Of a DNA stretch of 64,000 nucleotides, positions 9,202 through 18,341 are shown piece by piece (the stretch's first letter is position 1; the number at the start of each line of letters is the position of its first letter). This stretch comes from Scytonema sp. UIC 10036 (GTDB taxonomy: Bacteria > Cyanobacteriota > Cyanobacteriia > Cyanobacteriales > Nostocaceae): the NCBI RefSeq assembly GCF_009725235.1, contig NZ_WJFC01000033.1, positions 1 through 64,000 on the forward strand, given 5' to 3'. The notes under the pieces were generated by a model that did not search any database, was not told where the DNA came from, and saw only the letters and a program-made list of their open reading frames with translations. A program made the position numbers and the translations under genes.

Positions 9202-9909
9202 TTACTCACTTTCATCTGTGTTTAATATTGTTTTATCCACATTAGCCCTCTCTAAATTAGCTCCACTGAGGTTAGCGTTATGAAGATCTGCCTCACTTAA
9301 AGAAGCGTTAGTAAGATTTGCTACAACAAGCTCCGCCCCAGACAAATCTGCCTCATTCAGATCCGCACCACTTAAGTTGGCTTCCTTCAGAGTTGCATCA
9401 CTTAAAGAAGCTTGGTTTAACTCTGCTACAACTAAGTCAGCTTGGCTGAGATTTGCGTCATTCAAGATAGCCCCATCTAAAACTGCGCCATCCAAAATTG
9501 CTTCACTCAAATCGGCTCCACTTAAATCTACATCTGTTAAAGAAGCTCGATTTAAGTCCGCGTGACTGAGACTAGCTTGACTGAGTATTGCCCTGTCTAA
9601 GATTGCTCCCTCCAGAATTGCTCCATCAAGAACGGCTGCACTCAAATCTGCTTCAATAAGGTTAGCGTCACACAAGATAGCTCCATTCAAATAAACTCCT
9701 TGCATATTGGCACGATTTAAGTTGGCTTGGCTCAAATCGGCTCGACTGAAATCTGTATCGCTGAAGTTAACCCCACTCAAATTAGCTTTTCGCAATTGAA
9801 TACCTTGTAAACTTTTTCCACTCAAGTCCACGCCACTTAAGTCAACTTCACGAAAATTGCGTTCTCCAGAAGCATAGCGTTCGAGAACTTCATCAGCATT
9901 TATTGGCAT
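9202..9909 (-). CDS. pentapeptide repeat protein
   Basis: 235 aa made almost wholly of A(D/N)LSxA-type pentapeptides from about residue 20 to the end, predicting a right-handed quadrilateral beta helix. A short N-terminal stretch (MPINADEVLERYASGERNFREVDL) is the usual cap seen in cyanobacterial members. No membrane segment or enzyme domain is present, so it is probably a soluble scaffold; function is unknown. Confidence 0.9.
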   Translation of the reverse strand: MPINADEVLERYASGERNFREVDLSGVDLSGKSLQGIQLRKANLSGVNFSDTDFSRADLSQANLNRANMQGVYLNGAILCDANLIEADLSAAVLDGAILEGAILDRAILSQASLSHADLNRASLTDVDLSGADLSEAILDGAVLDGAILNDANLSQADLVVAELNQASLSDATLKEANLSGADLNEADLSGAELVVANLTNASLSEADLHNANLSGANLERANVDKTILNTDESE

Positions 9910-10058
9910 ACTTTTTGTTAACCTCTATATGAAGCTTGTATAGTGATTACTATCCATCTTGCTTGTTAAAACTAATAACCGTGTGAGCTAGAAGGTGTAT
10001 CTGTGAGAGAGAAAATTTTCTTTTGCTTTCTCTACCGTTAGAATGATACTTGTCTCCC

Positions 10059-10116
10059 AAATCTAAAATCCCAAATCTAAAATCCAAAATCTAAAATCCA
10101 AAATCTAAAATCCAAA
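10059..10116. repeat. short tandem repeat AATCCAAAATCTAA
   Basis: About four units of a 14-base repeat of the AAATCTAAAATCC type lead directly into the ATG of the DUF427 gene, so they form its 5' untranslated region and displace any normal ribosome binding site. Confidence 0.7.
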
Positions 10117-10614
10117 ATGCTTAGACCTCAACGTATTGAACCCAACCCCGGACAAGAATCCGTTTGGGATTATCCGCGTCCACCTCGCCTTGAGGACGTA
10201 GACAAACACATCCAGATCGTTTTCAACGATGTCACCATAGTAGATACTCACAGTGCCAAACGCGTTTTAGAAACCAGCCACCCTCCTGTCTACTACATCC
10301 CACCTGCGGATATTAAAATGGAATATTTAATTCCCTTACAGCAATCGAGCTTTTGTGAGTGGAAAGGAAATGCAAGTTATTATACAGTTCGTGTTGGTGA
10401 TAAAGAAGCTCGGAGTGCTGCATGGTTCTATCCCAACCCCACACCCGCCTTTGCATCAATCAAAGACTATGTAGCTTTTTACGCACACCCTATGGATGGT
10501 TGTTACGTTAATGGAGAGAAAGTACAGCCTCAACCAGGCAATTTCTACGGCGGTTGGATTACAAGTGATATCGTTGGACCATTTAAAGGTAGCCCTGGTT
10601 CTTGGGGTTGGTAA
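10117..10614 (+). CDS. DUF427 domain protein
   Basis: 165 aa. Family marks are VWDYPRPPRLEDVDKHIQI, the central SAKRVLETSHPPVYYIPP and CEWKGNASYYTV, and the C-terminal DGCYVNGEKVQPQPGNFYGGW. The DUF427 fold is a small beta structure of unknown activity found as a single gene in many cyanobacteria. The start sits directly on a tandem repeat with no clear ribosome binding site. Confidence 0.88.
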   Translation: MLRPQRIEPNPGQESVWDYPRPPRLEDVDKHIQIVFNDVTIVDTHSAKRVLETSHPPVYYIPPADIKMEYLIPLQQSSFCEWKGNASYYTVRVGDKEARSAAWFYPNPTPAFASIKDYVAFYAHPMDGCYVNGEKVQPQPGNFYGGWITSDIVGPFKGSPGSWGW

Positions 10615-10620
10615 TAGGAG

Positions 10621-10673
10621 CCCCCACTTCTCACTGATGCTTTACCAGATTAAAGGAATGCTAGTAAGTGGGG
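10621..10673. terminator. possible terminator, inverted repeat
   Basis: CCCCCACTT at 10621-10629 pairs with AAGTGGGG at 10666-10673 just after the DUF427 stop. The loop is long and there is no T run, so termination is uncertain. It overlaps the 3' end of the small gene on the other strand. Confidence 0.4.
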
Positions 10674-10843
10674 AAACCGCCCCACATTTGCTGTCTTATT
10701 TCTGCAATATCCGCATCCGTAATATCAACTCCTCGCCACAACCCCCGTAAAGATTTACGCTGTTTAGCTTGAGATGCAGTTATCTCTCGCTTAATTTCAG
10801 GAGCCACTTTCTCTACCAAACGCTTAGCTCTAGCTAACTGCAT
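10661..10843 (-). CDS. orphan antitoxin-like small protein
   Basis: 60 aa. The C-terminal half SLRGLWRGVDITDADIAEI followed by RQQMW resembles the toxin-binding end of small antitoxins that normally precede PIN toxin genes. No toxin follows: the next 50 bases downstream on this strand hold only a palindrome and then the end of the DUF427 gene. I call it an orphan antitoxin by pattern; experimental function is unknown. Confidence 0.55.
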   Translation of the reverse strand: MQLARAKRLVEKVAPEIKREITASQAKQRKSLRGLWRGVDITDADIAEIRQQMWGGFPTY

Positions 10844-10882
10844 TATGACACGTTTAAAAATTATAAAAAATTACTTCCCGTC

Positions 10883-13252
10883 TCAACTATTGCCATAAAT
10901 ATTTTTAAAATCATTAACGATACCTGCAATTTCTAGAATCATTTGCTCGGCGTCTCTAAAAGCTTGTATTTGCTCGTATGTAGCCTGAGTCATTTCCTCT
11001 AAAAGTAAGTTCATTTGAGTATCAATATTTGTAAGCCCATCAAATTTTTCTTGAATTGCCTCTACCAATTGAGTTCCTGCTGTTACTTGCTCTGCTCCCA
11101 TCCCAATAGCCTCAAATGCCTCTTGGATCTCTACCTGAATTTTTGCCACAAAGCATTCAGTTTCTTCTATATTCCATTTCAACTGCCGCATCGAACATAA
11201 AACTTTATCTGCTAGTGCAATACGCTCTTGATCGGTGCTGTTTCGAGTTGCTTTCAGTGCAACATTCATGGCTTGAAGATTCAGTTCGGAAATTGTATTA
11301 CTGACAAGCATCACGGTTGAAGAGAGGTTTTGCGATATCTCATCTATAAGTTCAATTTTTTCGGCAGCTTTCACGATCGCTTGTTGGATCGTAATGACAC
11401 TACTTGTCACTCCATCGATAGTTTCTTGCCCAGTTTGTATAACACGCTCAACTTCCTGTCTTTCAAGTTTCAACTGTTGAACAGTTGCATCGACTGCAGG
11501 AACTAAATTAGCCACAACCTGAATGCGATCGCAAGCACCTTGGACAAAGCCCATTTGTTTTGATGCTTCCTCTGCTATGTTCTGGATCGCCATTTGTCGC
11601 TCTCTGAGCAGTTCTGATACCTGATACTGAAGCGCTTCATTTTGGTGATACTGCTGAATAGAGGTTGTTTCAGCTGCTTGGTAAGCCTGTTCTATCTGAT
11701 GAATCAGTCGAGCATGGTCGAGAGCAAACCCGGCTTGTGCAGCTACTTGAGCAAATAAATCAATTTCTACCTGTTGCCAATTCCGGGGTTCAGAGCATTG
11801 ATGGGCAATCAATAAACCTAATAACTTATCATCTTTAAGAATAGGAGCCACTAAATTTGCCTTCACCGCAAATGGTTCTAGTTGACCGATGTGACAAGGA
11901 CTCAAACCTGCTTCATAAATGTTGTTGGTTGCTTGAACCCGTCCTGCTTGATACTGTTCTACGTAGCCCTCTGCAAAACAAGGGTCTTTGATATTAGCTC
12001 GCAATGCTTTTGGAAACCCTGGAAGCACTGATTCTGCAAGCACAGTTCCGTACCAGTTTTCATCAAAGCCAAATACAATGACTCGGTCAGTTCTTAGTTC
12101 CTTGCGCGTTTCTTCTACGGTAGCTTTAAGAATATCCTCTTCATGCAGGGATGCACGAATGCTTCGGGTAATGTCGATAAAAACCTGACGCCGATCTGCT
12201 TTTTCATCCACCTGCTCTAACAACTTAGCATGCTCGAGCGCAAATCCAACCTGGGACGCTAACTGAGAAAACAAATCAATCTCAGGCTGTTGCCACAAGC
12301 GAGGACCGGAACACTGATGGGCAATGAATAAACCGTATAGCTGGTTGTTTGTGATAATTGGAGCAATTAGATTTGCCTTCACAGCAAATCGTTCTAATAG
12401 ACCAATGTGACAATCATTTAGACCAGCTTGGTAAATGTTGTCTATTGCACGAACGCGACCTTGAAGATATTTTTTTACATAACCTGTAGTGAAACAGTCG
12501 TCGTGTATTGTTGACCACAAAGCTTTTGGCAAACCAGATGCTACTGATTCTGCAACAAAGGTTCCATCCCAGTTTGCATCAAAGCGAAAGACACTGACAC
12601 GATCGGTTTTAAAAACTTGACGAACTTCCTCAACAGCAGTTCTCAGAACATCTTCTTCAGAACGCGCTCCCCAAATCTGGTGGCTAATGCTAATTAACAG
12701 TTGTGAGAGTTCGGTGGCTGCTTCCTGTTTCCACAGTAATTCTGGAAGTTGGTCTTCTATTAATCTTAGATTTGCTTCTAATGCCACCAGTTCATCTTTT
12801 CCATCGGCGCGATCGCGAATACTCATCTCTTCTCGACACAGCCGATTCACAACAGTCGTAGAGCTTGCCGCAGCATTGAGAACTTGACGTAGGGCGCGAT
12901 TCATGAAAAGAGTAGCGATCGCACCTGCCCATAATGCTGTTACAAGAGTGCTAATCAGCAAGACTTGTCTTTGGCGATCCAGTTCGGATTTTACGGCATT
13001 TTGAGCTTGTGCTACTTGAGAGCCTTGCTGCTGAGCCACCAAACCGCCCAAATAGGTAGCTGTACCAACTGCCAGTACGGGAAACACACTCACACTGAGT
13101 GCTAAAGCCATTGCTTTGTGCTTCAAACTCCATTGTTGCCCTTTTTTTCCCGAAAGAAACCCTGATGGCTTGCCATTATCAGTAGCATTGCCACGAGAAT
13201 TTTTGGAAATAGTTTCACTGGTACGAGGTTGAGGAGATGGGGTTTGAGTCAT
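10883..13252 (-). CDS. membrane photoreceptor: two DXCF cyanobacteriochrome GAF domains plus MCP-like tail
   Basis: 789 aa, PixJ-like design. Two membrane segments (about 45-70 and 92-115) enclose a short loop; a linker follows, then GAF1 (about 195-335) and GAF2 (about 365-510), then a coiled-coil tail resembling an MCP signalling hairpin. Each GAF has a canonical bilin-binding Cys followed by His (C281, C453) and a DXCF-motif Cys 28 residues earlier (C253 in DDCF, C425 in DPCF). That spacing matches the two-Cys cyanobacteriochromes that sense blue/green light. The MCP tail is degenerate: instead of the conserved hairpin tip it reads LNLQAMNVALKATRNSTDQ, so coupling to CheA/CheW is uncertain. 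No che genes are nearby. Confidence 0.85.
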   Translation of the reverse strand: MTQTPSPQPRTSETISKNSRGNATDNGKPSGFLSGKKGQQWSLKHKAMALALSVSVFPVLAVGTATYLGGLVAQQQGSQVAQAQNAVKSELDRQRQVLLISTLVTALWAGAIATLFMNRALRQVLNAAASSTTVVNRLCREEMSIRDRADGKDELVALEANLRLIEDQLPELLWKQEAATELSQLLISISHQIWGARSEEDVLRTAVEEVRQVFKTDRVSVFRFDANWDGTFVAESVASGLPKALWSTIHDDCFTTGYVKKYLQGRVRAIDNIYQAGLNDCHIGLLERFAVKANLIAPIITNNQLYGLFIAHQCSGPRLWQQPEIDLFSQLASQVGFALEHAKLLEQVDEKADRRQVFIDITRSIRASLHEEDILKATVEETRKELRTDRVIVFGFDENWYGTVLAESVLPGFPKALRANIKDPCFAEGYVEQYQAGRVQATNNIYEAGLSPCHIGQLEPFAVKANLVAPILKDDKLLGLLIAHQCSEPRNWQQVEIDLFAQVAAQAGFALDHARLIHQIEQAYQAAETTSIQQYHQNEALQYQVSELLRERQMAIQNIAEEASKQMGFVQGACDRIQVVANLVPAVDATVQQLKLERQEVERVIQTGQETIDGVTSSVITIQQAIVKAAEKIELIDEISQNLSSTVMLVSNTISELNLQAMNVALKATRNSTDQERIALADKVLCSMRQLKWNIEETECFVAKIQVEIQEAFEAIGMGAEQVTAGTQLVEAIQEKFDGLTNIDTQMNLLLEEMTQATYEQIQAFRDAEQMILEIAGIVNDFKNIYGNS

Positions 13253-13575
13253 GAATGATATTCCATTATCTCATAGGCTAGGTAGATAGTAGATGCTGAC
13301 GGTGGAGAGTTTTGAGAATTAAAGAATTATATACCGAAGTAAAATAATTGATGCTCCGTTAAGATATACACGGTATTTACCGAGGCATCAGGATAAAAAT
13401 AATTGGTCAATAATTGCCGGAAGATAATTAATATCGTTATTGAGTTCTATAAAATTGTGTCTGCTCGATCGTGCTGCGAGACTTGCTGGAGATACAGTCT
13501 CATGTAGACTTAGGGTTATAGCTGCGATTTCCGAGAGCGCTTGTTTTGCCCCATCTCACTTCTGTTTTTTAAAAT
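13253..13575. other. intergenic region with hairpin
   Basis: 323 bases without a gene. An imperfect inverted repeat at about 13350-13392 has arms TGATGCTCCGTTAA and TTACCGAGGCATCA. It may be a regulatory or termination structure between the divergently placed neighbours; nothing else stands out. Confidence 0.35.
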
Positions 13576-13920
13576 TTGATTTTTAATATCAAATTAAGTA
13601 TTATTACTGGTAATATTATATTAAAAAGCCTAAGGAATAACAAAAATGCCGAACAGTTTTATGATGAAGGTATTACAGAAGAGCAGAAAAGCGCTGCTCA
13701 GGAAGTAAGGAAACTAATTAAGGAGAAAATAGGTTCGTATAAGGATTATCAATCATTAGCACAGCATAGAGAACGAGTAGATCCAAAACTTATTGAGAGA
13801 GCAAGAAACTTAGGTGCTCTAGCTATCCAACTTCAGTGGGTTGAAGGTAATGCAACCAAAGCAGAAGCTTCTTTTTTTAAGATTAAACATTCAAAAATTA
13901 ATCCGCGATCGTTGAGGTGA
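13576..13920 (+). CDS. hypothetical protein, start uncertain
   Basis: Up to 114 aa. The core NAEQFYDEGITEEQKSAA and the following KLIKEKIGSYKDYQSLAQHRE are well-formed soluble helices rich in charged residues. No ATG exists in the frame; the only start is a weak TTG at 13576, while an ATG at 13645 lies in another frame. The gene may therefore have lost its true start by a frameshift. Family not recognised. Confidence 0.45.
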   Translation: MIFNIKLSIITGNIILKSLRNNKNAEQFYDEGITEEQKSAAQEVRKLIKEKIGSYKDYQSLAQHRERVDPKLIERARNLGALAIQLQWVEGNATKAEASFFKIKHSKINPRSLR

Positions 13921-14003
13921 AGGAATTTCCCAAATGTATGTGGGAGCTACTCTAACAAGTCTAGGCAAATACTCTTGTTCTAACAAACGTTCTAAACTGA
14001 GAG

Positions 14004-14546
14004 TTAGACATTGCCAATTTGAAAATTTCGAGGATTTTTGAGAACAAAATGATTGTCAACTTTTACTAAATCACCTATACAGTGAATTGGTAAACGTTCC
14101 TGATACGCTTTAATAGCTAATATATAATCATGGTCTGCTAGTTCGGTTTTTATTTCCTGTAATTTCTCAAAAACTGCACATAAGAAAGTAATTTCTCCAC
14201 TCAGTTTATCAATTATTGGAGTGGTAATTTGCACGATCGCACCCTGTACGGTGAAGTTGGGATAATTGGTAATAAATTCGCCTAAGATCTCAACTTGAGA
14301 ACGATTTTCTACTATCTCTAAGGTTTTCAAAATATCGCTAATTCTTTCGGCATAATCTCCTAAATTATGTTGAAGAGGTAGCAAAATTTCATATTCATCA
14401 GCAGTCTCTTTTTTCAATCGCCAAATTGCCCCAGCATCATTGTAGATACGTCCAGTTTCATGCCAACCTGTTGCTTGTAAGTGTGCTTGTACCAGGTCAG
14501 GGTTAACAGTTTTAAGTATTTGACTATCTTTAATAGTAACTTTCAT
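14004..14546 (-). CDS. hypothetical protein paired with DUF4365 gene
   Basis: 180 aa soluble protein with no motif I can name; it starts MKVTIKDSQILKTVNPDLV and carries short alternating strands and helices (EYEILLPLQHNLGDYAERI). Its ATG overlaps the stop of the DUF4365 gene by four bases (ATGA), so the two are translationally coupled and likely act together. The conserved pairing suggests a two-gene module, perhaps a nuclease-like protein and its partner; this is inference. Confidence 0.65.
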   Translation of the reverse strand: MKVTIKDSQILKTVNPDLVQAHLQATGWHETGRIYNDAGAIWRLKKETADEYEILLPLQHNLGDYAERISDILKTLEIVENRSQVEILGEFITNYPNFTVQGAIVQITTPIIDKLSGEITFLCAVFEKLQEIKTELADHDYILAIKAYQERLPIHCIGDLVKVDNHFVLKNPRNFQIGNV

Positions 14547-15037
14547 GGCAAACTTCCAAAACTAATGCGTTGAATGATAGCTTGGAGCGCATCTGATATC
14601 AACTGATTACTGCGGGGTATTTCAATAGTAACATTGGTTGTATTTTCCGTGTCTGGCATTTCGCGTAAAGATATCCAGTAAGCACAATGTTTAAGACACA
14701 GTTCGTCTTCTGTCTGTTTGAGCCAGTCTGTTATTTTTTCTGGAACTAAAACGACAACTAAAATCCGAGGAACAAGGGCATTTATTTTTAAATCGTTATA
14801 ATTTTTAAGATTGAGGGTATATTTAATAGAGTTGTCATCAAGAATATCTCTAGCTGTACACTTTAGTTGTAGTTCTAGTCTAGGCGAAAGGATTTTACCT
14901 GTACCGCCTCTGCTGACTATGCCTAAATCTATGCTGTCATTATCCACTTCTGGTCTATATAAAGAATAACCTGCAACGGCGGTGATTGCTCTGATATAAG
15001 CGATGCTAAATTGTTCTTTTTGTTAGTTAATATCCAT
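14543..15037 (-). pseudogene. DUF4365 gene with an early in-frame stop
   Basis: The open frame from a GTG at 14947 encodes 134 aa with DUF4365 marks: SPRLELQLKCTARD, the VPRILVVVLVP strand and AYWISLREMP. DUF4365 proteins have a PD-(D/E)XK-like fold. Thirty codons upstream in the same frame lies an ATG (15037) that reads MDIN, then TAA, then QKEQFSIAYIRAITAVAGY, the expected conserved first helix. No start codon lies between the TAA and the GTG. A single CAA-to-TAA change would explain this, so the gene is probably inactivated or makes an N-truncated product. Confidence 0.7.
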
Positions 15038-15236
15038 TCAATTATTATTAATTTTTAATTCTTTACAGTATACAACAACTAATAGGGGTTGGGGGGAGTA
15101 TAGATAGATTTGCAACTACTTTACAAATTTTCCTAACAAATGCACCCATACTTGTGAAGTTACATTCGCTCTGACTCTTAATTTATAAAAATTTACTAAT
15201 ATAATGTGTAATGACTTAATATTAAGAAGCAAATTT

Positions 15237-15390
15237 ATGGCAATTACTGTTACTCTTAGTCCAGAAGTAGAGGCAAAGCTTTTTGAACAAGCTGCCTTAC
15301 AAGGGAAAGATGTTGTAGTCTTAGTTACTGAACTCTGATATTAACGTACTACGCGAACGAGAACTACAGCAATGGCTACATCGAATCTAA
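15237..15390 (+). pseudogene. frameshifted antitoxin remnant
   Basis: An ATG at 15237 opens a 33-codon frame beginning MAITVTLSPEVEAKLFEQAA, typical of small cyanobacterial antitoxins, then stops at 15338. A neighbouring frame continues with DINVLRERELQQWLHRI to a stop at 15390. A frameshift or small deletion joins the two. The remnant's 3' end overlaps the end of phnE. Confidence 0.5.
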
Positions 15391-16170
15391 TCGCTGACGT
15401 AATTTGCTACTAAGAGCATCAATTATAGTAACGACCACTGACAATATTAATATCATGGTGGTCGCCTTGGTATACTCAAAACCGTCGATATAACTCTTTA
15501 ATTCAAAACCAAAACCACCTGCACCAACTGCACCCAGAACTGATGCTGCTCGGATATTATACTCAAACATCCATAAGGTATAACCTAACATTAAAGGCAG
15601 CACTTGAGGTAATAAACCATATTGAGCAACTTGTAACCGAGACGCACCTACAACTTGCAAAGATTCTATAGAACGGGGATCGACAGCTTCTATTGCTTGT
15701 TGATAAAATTTGGCTAGATAACCAATAGTATAAATTCCCAAAGCTAGAGTTCCTGCGAGTGGTCCTAGCCCGGTTGCGGCTACAAATAACAAACCAAGAA
15801 TAATAGAGGGAACAGAACGAACAGCATTTTGCAGAAAATTAGCCAACCATCGCAGCCATACTGGAGCTACATTACGAGCACTTGCAACAGCGATGGGCAA
15901 AGAAAGTAATGCTCCAATAGTGGTTCCCAAAACAGACATTTGTACGGTTTCTACGAGTGCTTTGGCTGTTTTGTACAAAATATCCCAACTGGTATTTGGG
16001 GGAAATAACCGCGAAATAAAGTCAATGATGTGGAACCAGCTATCTTTTAGTAGTTGAAAATCTACTTTCAGACCTTTCAATGCCCAACCATAAATTATAA
16101 TAACAATACATATAATAACTAACCGACTTAGCCAAGAAAAGCGTTTCCAAAGACGAGAAAGATTTTTCAT
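15376..16170 (-). CDS. phnE: phosphonate/phosphite ABC importer permease PhnE
   Basis: 264 aa inner-membrane permease with about six membrane segments and a binding-protein-dependent transport domain. The EAA-type loop is around ESLQVVGASRLQVAQYGLLP, the contact to the ATPase. It would move phosphonate, phosphite or a related anion across the inner membrane. It is the last gene of phnD-phnC-phnE; no C-P lyase or phosphite dehydrogenase gene follows in the window, so the substrate is not settled. Confidence 0.88.
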   Translation of the reverse strand: MKNLSRLWKRFSWLSRLVIICIVIIIYGWALKGLKVDFQLLKDSWFHIIDFISRLFPPNTSWDILYKTAKALVETVQMSVLGTTIGALLSLPIAVASARNVAPVWLRWLANFLQNAVRSVPSIILGLLFVAATGLGPLAGTLALGIYTIGYLAKFYQQAIEAVDPRSIESLQVVGASRLQVAQYGLLPQVLPLMLGYTLWMFEYNIRAASVLGAVGAGGFGFELKSYIDGFEYTKATTMILILSVVVTIIDALSSKLRQRLDSM

Positions 16171-16251
16171 AAAAGTTAGCGATTGGGTACTGGGTACTGG
16201 GGATTGGGATTGGGGATGAGAATTGAAAATCCAATCCCCAGTTACCAGTCC
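16171..16251. repeat. inverted repeat between phnC and phnE
   Basis: GGGTACTGGGGATTGG-like repeats pair with CCAATCCCCAGTTACC, forming a hairpin inside the operon. Same kind of intergenic short repeat as elsewhere in the window. Confidence 0.6.
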
Positions 16252-16995
16252 CTAGTTCCTGATATTTCCTCGAGCAAATGTAGCCTGCAAACTGTTATCG
16301 CAACACCCGTCATAAACTACACGTCCAGCATCCAAAATAATCGCTCGTTGTGCGTATTCTGCAGCGACTCCCAAATCGTGTAAAACTGTCACAATTGTCA
16401 TACCCTGCTCGGAGTTGAGTTGAGCTAGCGTGTCCATCACTTGTTTGGACGCCATAATATCCAAGCCCGTGATTGGTTCATCTGCTAGGAGAATCTCTGG
16501 CGATTGAATTAAAGCTCTGGCAATTGCTACCCGTTGCTGCTGTCCACCGCTTAAGTTACCAGTTTTTTGATAAGCCTTTTCTCTCAAACCTAACTGTTCT
16601 AGCAGTTCTAACGCTTGACGACGATCGCTTTTCGGAAACCCAAACAGTGTTTGCCAAGTTTTCCTCACGCCAAGACGTCCACACAGTACATTTTCAATTG
16701 CTGATAACTGCCGAATCAATCCCCCACCTTGAAACAACATTCCCACTTGCCGTCGAATAGACGGCAAAGTGCGAGAATTTAATGGCACGCCATTGATATG
16801 AATTGTTCCCCGTGAAATTGGAACTAACCCAACTAGCGATCGCAACAAAGTAGACTTCCCCGCACCATTCAGCCCCAACAGCACAACAAATTCACCGCGA
16901 TTAATTTCAAAATTAACCCGGTTCAAAATGGGACGGTTCAACGTAGTGGAATAAGCTGTTTCTATGTTTTGACAATGAATTACTGATTGGGTCAT
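16252..16995 (-). CDS. phnC: phosphonate/phosphite ABC importer ATPase PhnC
   Basis: 247 aa cytoplasmic ATPase. Walker A GLNGAGKST, Q-loop in GMLFQGGGLI, signature LSGGQQQRVAIAR, Walker B ILLADEPITGLD and H-loop VLHDLG are all present, so it should hydrolyse ATP. It powers the PhnE permease encoded downstream. Genes phnD, phnC and phnE lie on one strand but are separated by repeat-filled gaps of 80-105 bases. Confidence 0.9.
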   Translation of the reverse strand: MTQSVIHCQNIETAYSTTLNRPILNRVNFEINRGEFVVLLGLNGAGKSTLLRSLVGLVPISRGTIHINGVPLNSRTLPSIRRQVGMLFQGGGLIRQLSAIENVLCGRLGVRKTWQTLFGFPKSDRRQALELLEQLGLREKAYQKTGNLSGGQQQRVAIARALIQSPEILLADEPITGLDIMASKQVMDTLAQLNSEQGMTIVTVLHDLGVAAEYAQRAIILDAGRVVYDGCCDNSLQATFARGNIRN

Positions 16996-16999
16996 AAAT

Positions 17000-17098
17000 T
17001 GGTTAGTAGTTAGTAGTTAGTAGTTAGTGGTTAGTCGTTAGTAGGTTAACAAGAACAACTAACTACTAACTACTAACTACTAACTACTAACAATTAAC
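17000..17098. repeat. short tandem repeats TTAGTAG/CTAACTA with hairpin potential
   Basis: Seven-base TTAGTAG units are followed by complementary CTAACTA units, giving a long stem between phnD and phnC. Such hairpins may set the relative amounts of binding protein and ATPase by stabilising the phnD part of the transcript; this is inferred. Confidence 0.8.
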
Positions 17099-17100
17099 TA

Positions 17101-18075
17101 TTATGGTTCAACTCCTGCATTTGTTAGGGCTTCACGAATTGGTTTTAAGTGAGCTTCGTGATCGACTTTGACTAATTCTGTGGAGTTGTAGAGGTTGCGT
17201 AGCATCTGATTGTTTTGTGGCTCGTTCAGTTTGAGCATAGCGGTGATAATTTTGTCTCTTGTCGGTGTGGGAACATCATCATCAATAGCTACGCCATGTG
17301 CTGGAACTCCAGGAATTTTGTAAAGAACTCGTAGTTGATTTTTTTCAGCCTCTGTAATATACGGTGGATTCAAAGCATATTCTGATACTGCAGCTACATC
17401 TGCTTGACCGCGTAAAACAGCCTGTAGGGCTTTGCTGTAATTGCCACCATAACTGACTTGACTGAAGAAACCGTCAAGGCGATCGCGATTTGGCACTAGT
17501 TTTTGCTTAACCATCTCACCCACAGGGAAAATAAACCCCGAACCAGAGGTGGGCGAGGTAAAAGCCATTTTCTTACCGCGCAGTTGTTCTAAAGTATCTT
17601 TCCCTGAAGTCAAAGTTTTCAGAGAGCTATCTTTGGGAACAACAAACACTGAGTTATAAGTGTATTTTCCAGAATAAGTCGGGCGTACCTCAGCCAGATA
17701 TAAGCGAGCATTTGCTAATTGTTCGGCTTTTAAAGCAGGACGGCTACTTAAAAAAGCTACATCTGCCTTGTCCCCTCTCAAAGCTTCTACTGCTGCGGTA
17801 TCATCGCCAACTAGAGCCTCAACAGGCATTCCTACTTCTTTAGACAGAAACGCTGCTACAGCATTCGCTTTTGTTTGCAAGTCTGTAGAATCAGACCTAC
17901 TGGGAAAAACAATTGTTAAAGATTTTTGTGTCGTCTGAGCAAGTAGAGTTGTTTGTTTGCCATTAGGCTTTGAGTTAGCAACTGCTTGCCAACTTCCAAA
18001 GCTACCTGCAACTAGACCAGTTAGAGCTAGGAATGCTGAACAAGCTCCTAGAAGACCCTTTTGCCTCACACTCAT
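17101..18075 (-). CDS. phnD: phosphonate/phosphite-binding periplasmic protein PhnD
   Basis: 324 aa. A signal peptide is clear (MSVRQKGLLGACSAFLALTG, cleavage near residue 30). The mature part matches PhnD-type binding proteins: LTIVFPSRSD near the start, the DKADVAFLSSRPAL ligand-loop region, and TSPTSGSGFIFPVGEM, the anion-binding Ser/Thr loop. It would capture the substrate in the periplasm for PhnC/PhnE. First gene of the operon; the 260 bases upstream are A/T rich and would hold the promoter, but no Pho box can be asserted. Confidence 0.88.
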   Translation of the reverse strand: MSVRQKGLLGACSAFLALTGLVAGSFGSWQAVANSKPNGKQTTLLAQTTQKSLTIVFPSRSDSTDLQTKANAVAAFLSKEVGMPVEALVGDDTAAVEALRGDKADVAFLSSRPALKAEQLANARLYLAEVRPTYSGKYTYNSVFVVPKDSSLKTLTSGKDTLEQLRGKKMAFTSPTSGSGFIFPVGEMVKQKLVPNRDRLDGFFSQVSYGGNYSKALQAVLRGQADVAAVSEYALNPPYITEAEKNQLRVLYKIPGVPAHGVAIDDDVPTPTRDKIITAMLKLNEPQNNQMLRNLYNSTELVKVDHEAHLKPIREALTNAGVEP

Positions 18076-18299
18076 TTGCTGCTCCCCATCAAAAAACTTT
18101 CTTATTAATTTTGAAATTCTATCTCAATAACGTTTTTATTAAGAAAGACTATTGTTAAGATTCAAGCTTTTTGCCAAAAAAGTCAATAGATTTTTCTAAT
18201 ACCTTTCTTTAAAGAATCAGTTATATGAGTTGCTTGACTAAATACTTTGTTTGTGTATTTTGATTGATAATCTTTTTTAATAAAGATTTTGCTTAAGCT

Positions 18300-18325
18300 C
18301 CCCAACTTCTTTCAAGAAGTCGGGG
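18300..18325 (-). terminator. hairpin after ridA
   Basis: Stem CCCCAACTTCTT / AAGAAGTCGGGG with one mismatch, 17 bases beyond the ridA stop. On the minus strand it is followed by a T-poor stretch, so termination may be imperfect. This hairpin sequence is also a common interspersed repeat in cyanobacteria. Confidence 0.6.
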
Positions 18326-18341
18326 ATCTGGCAATTCAGCC

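Noticed and set aside
9086..9283. 65-aa plus-strand frame
   Set aside because: Its second half is antisense to the pentapeptide gene and the first half has no support.
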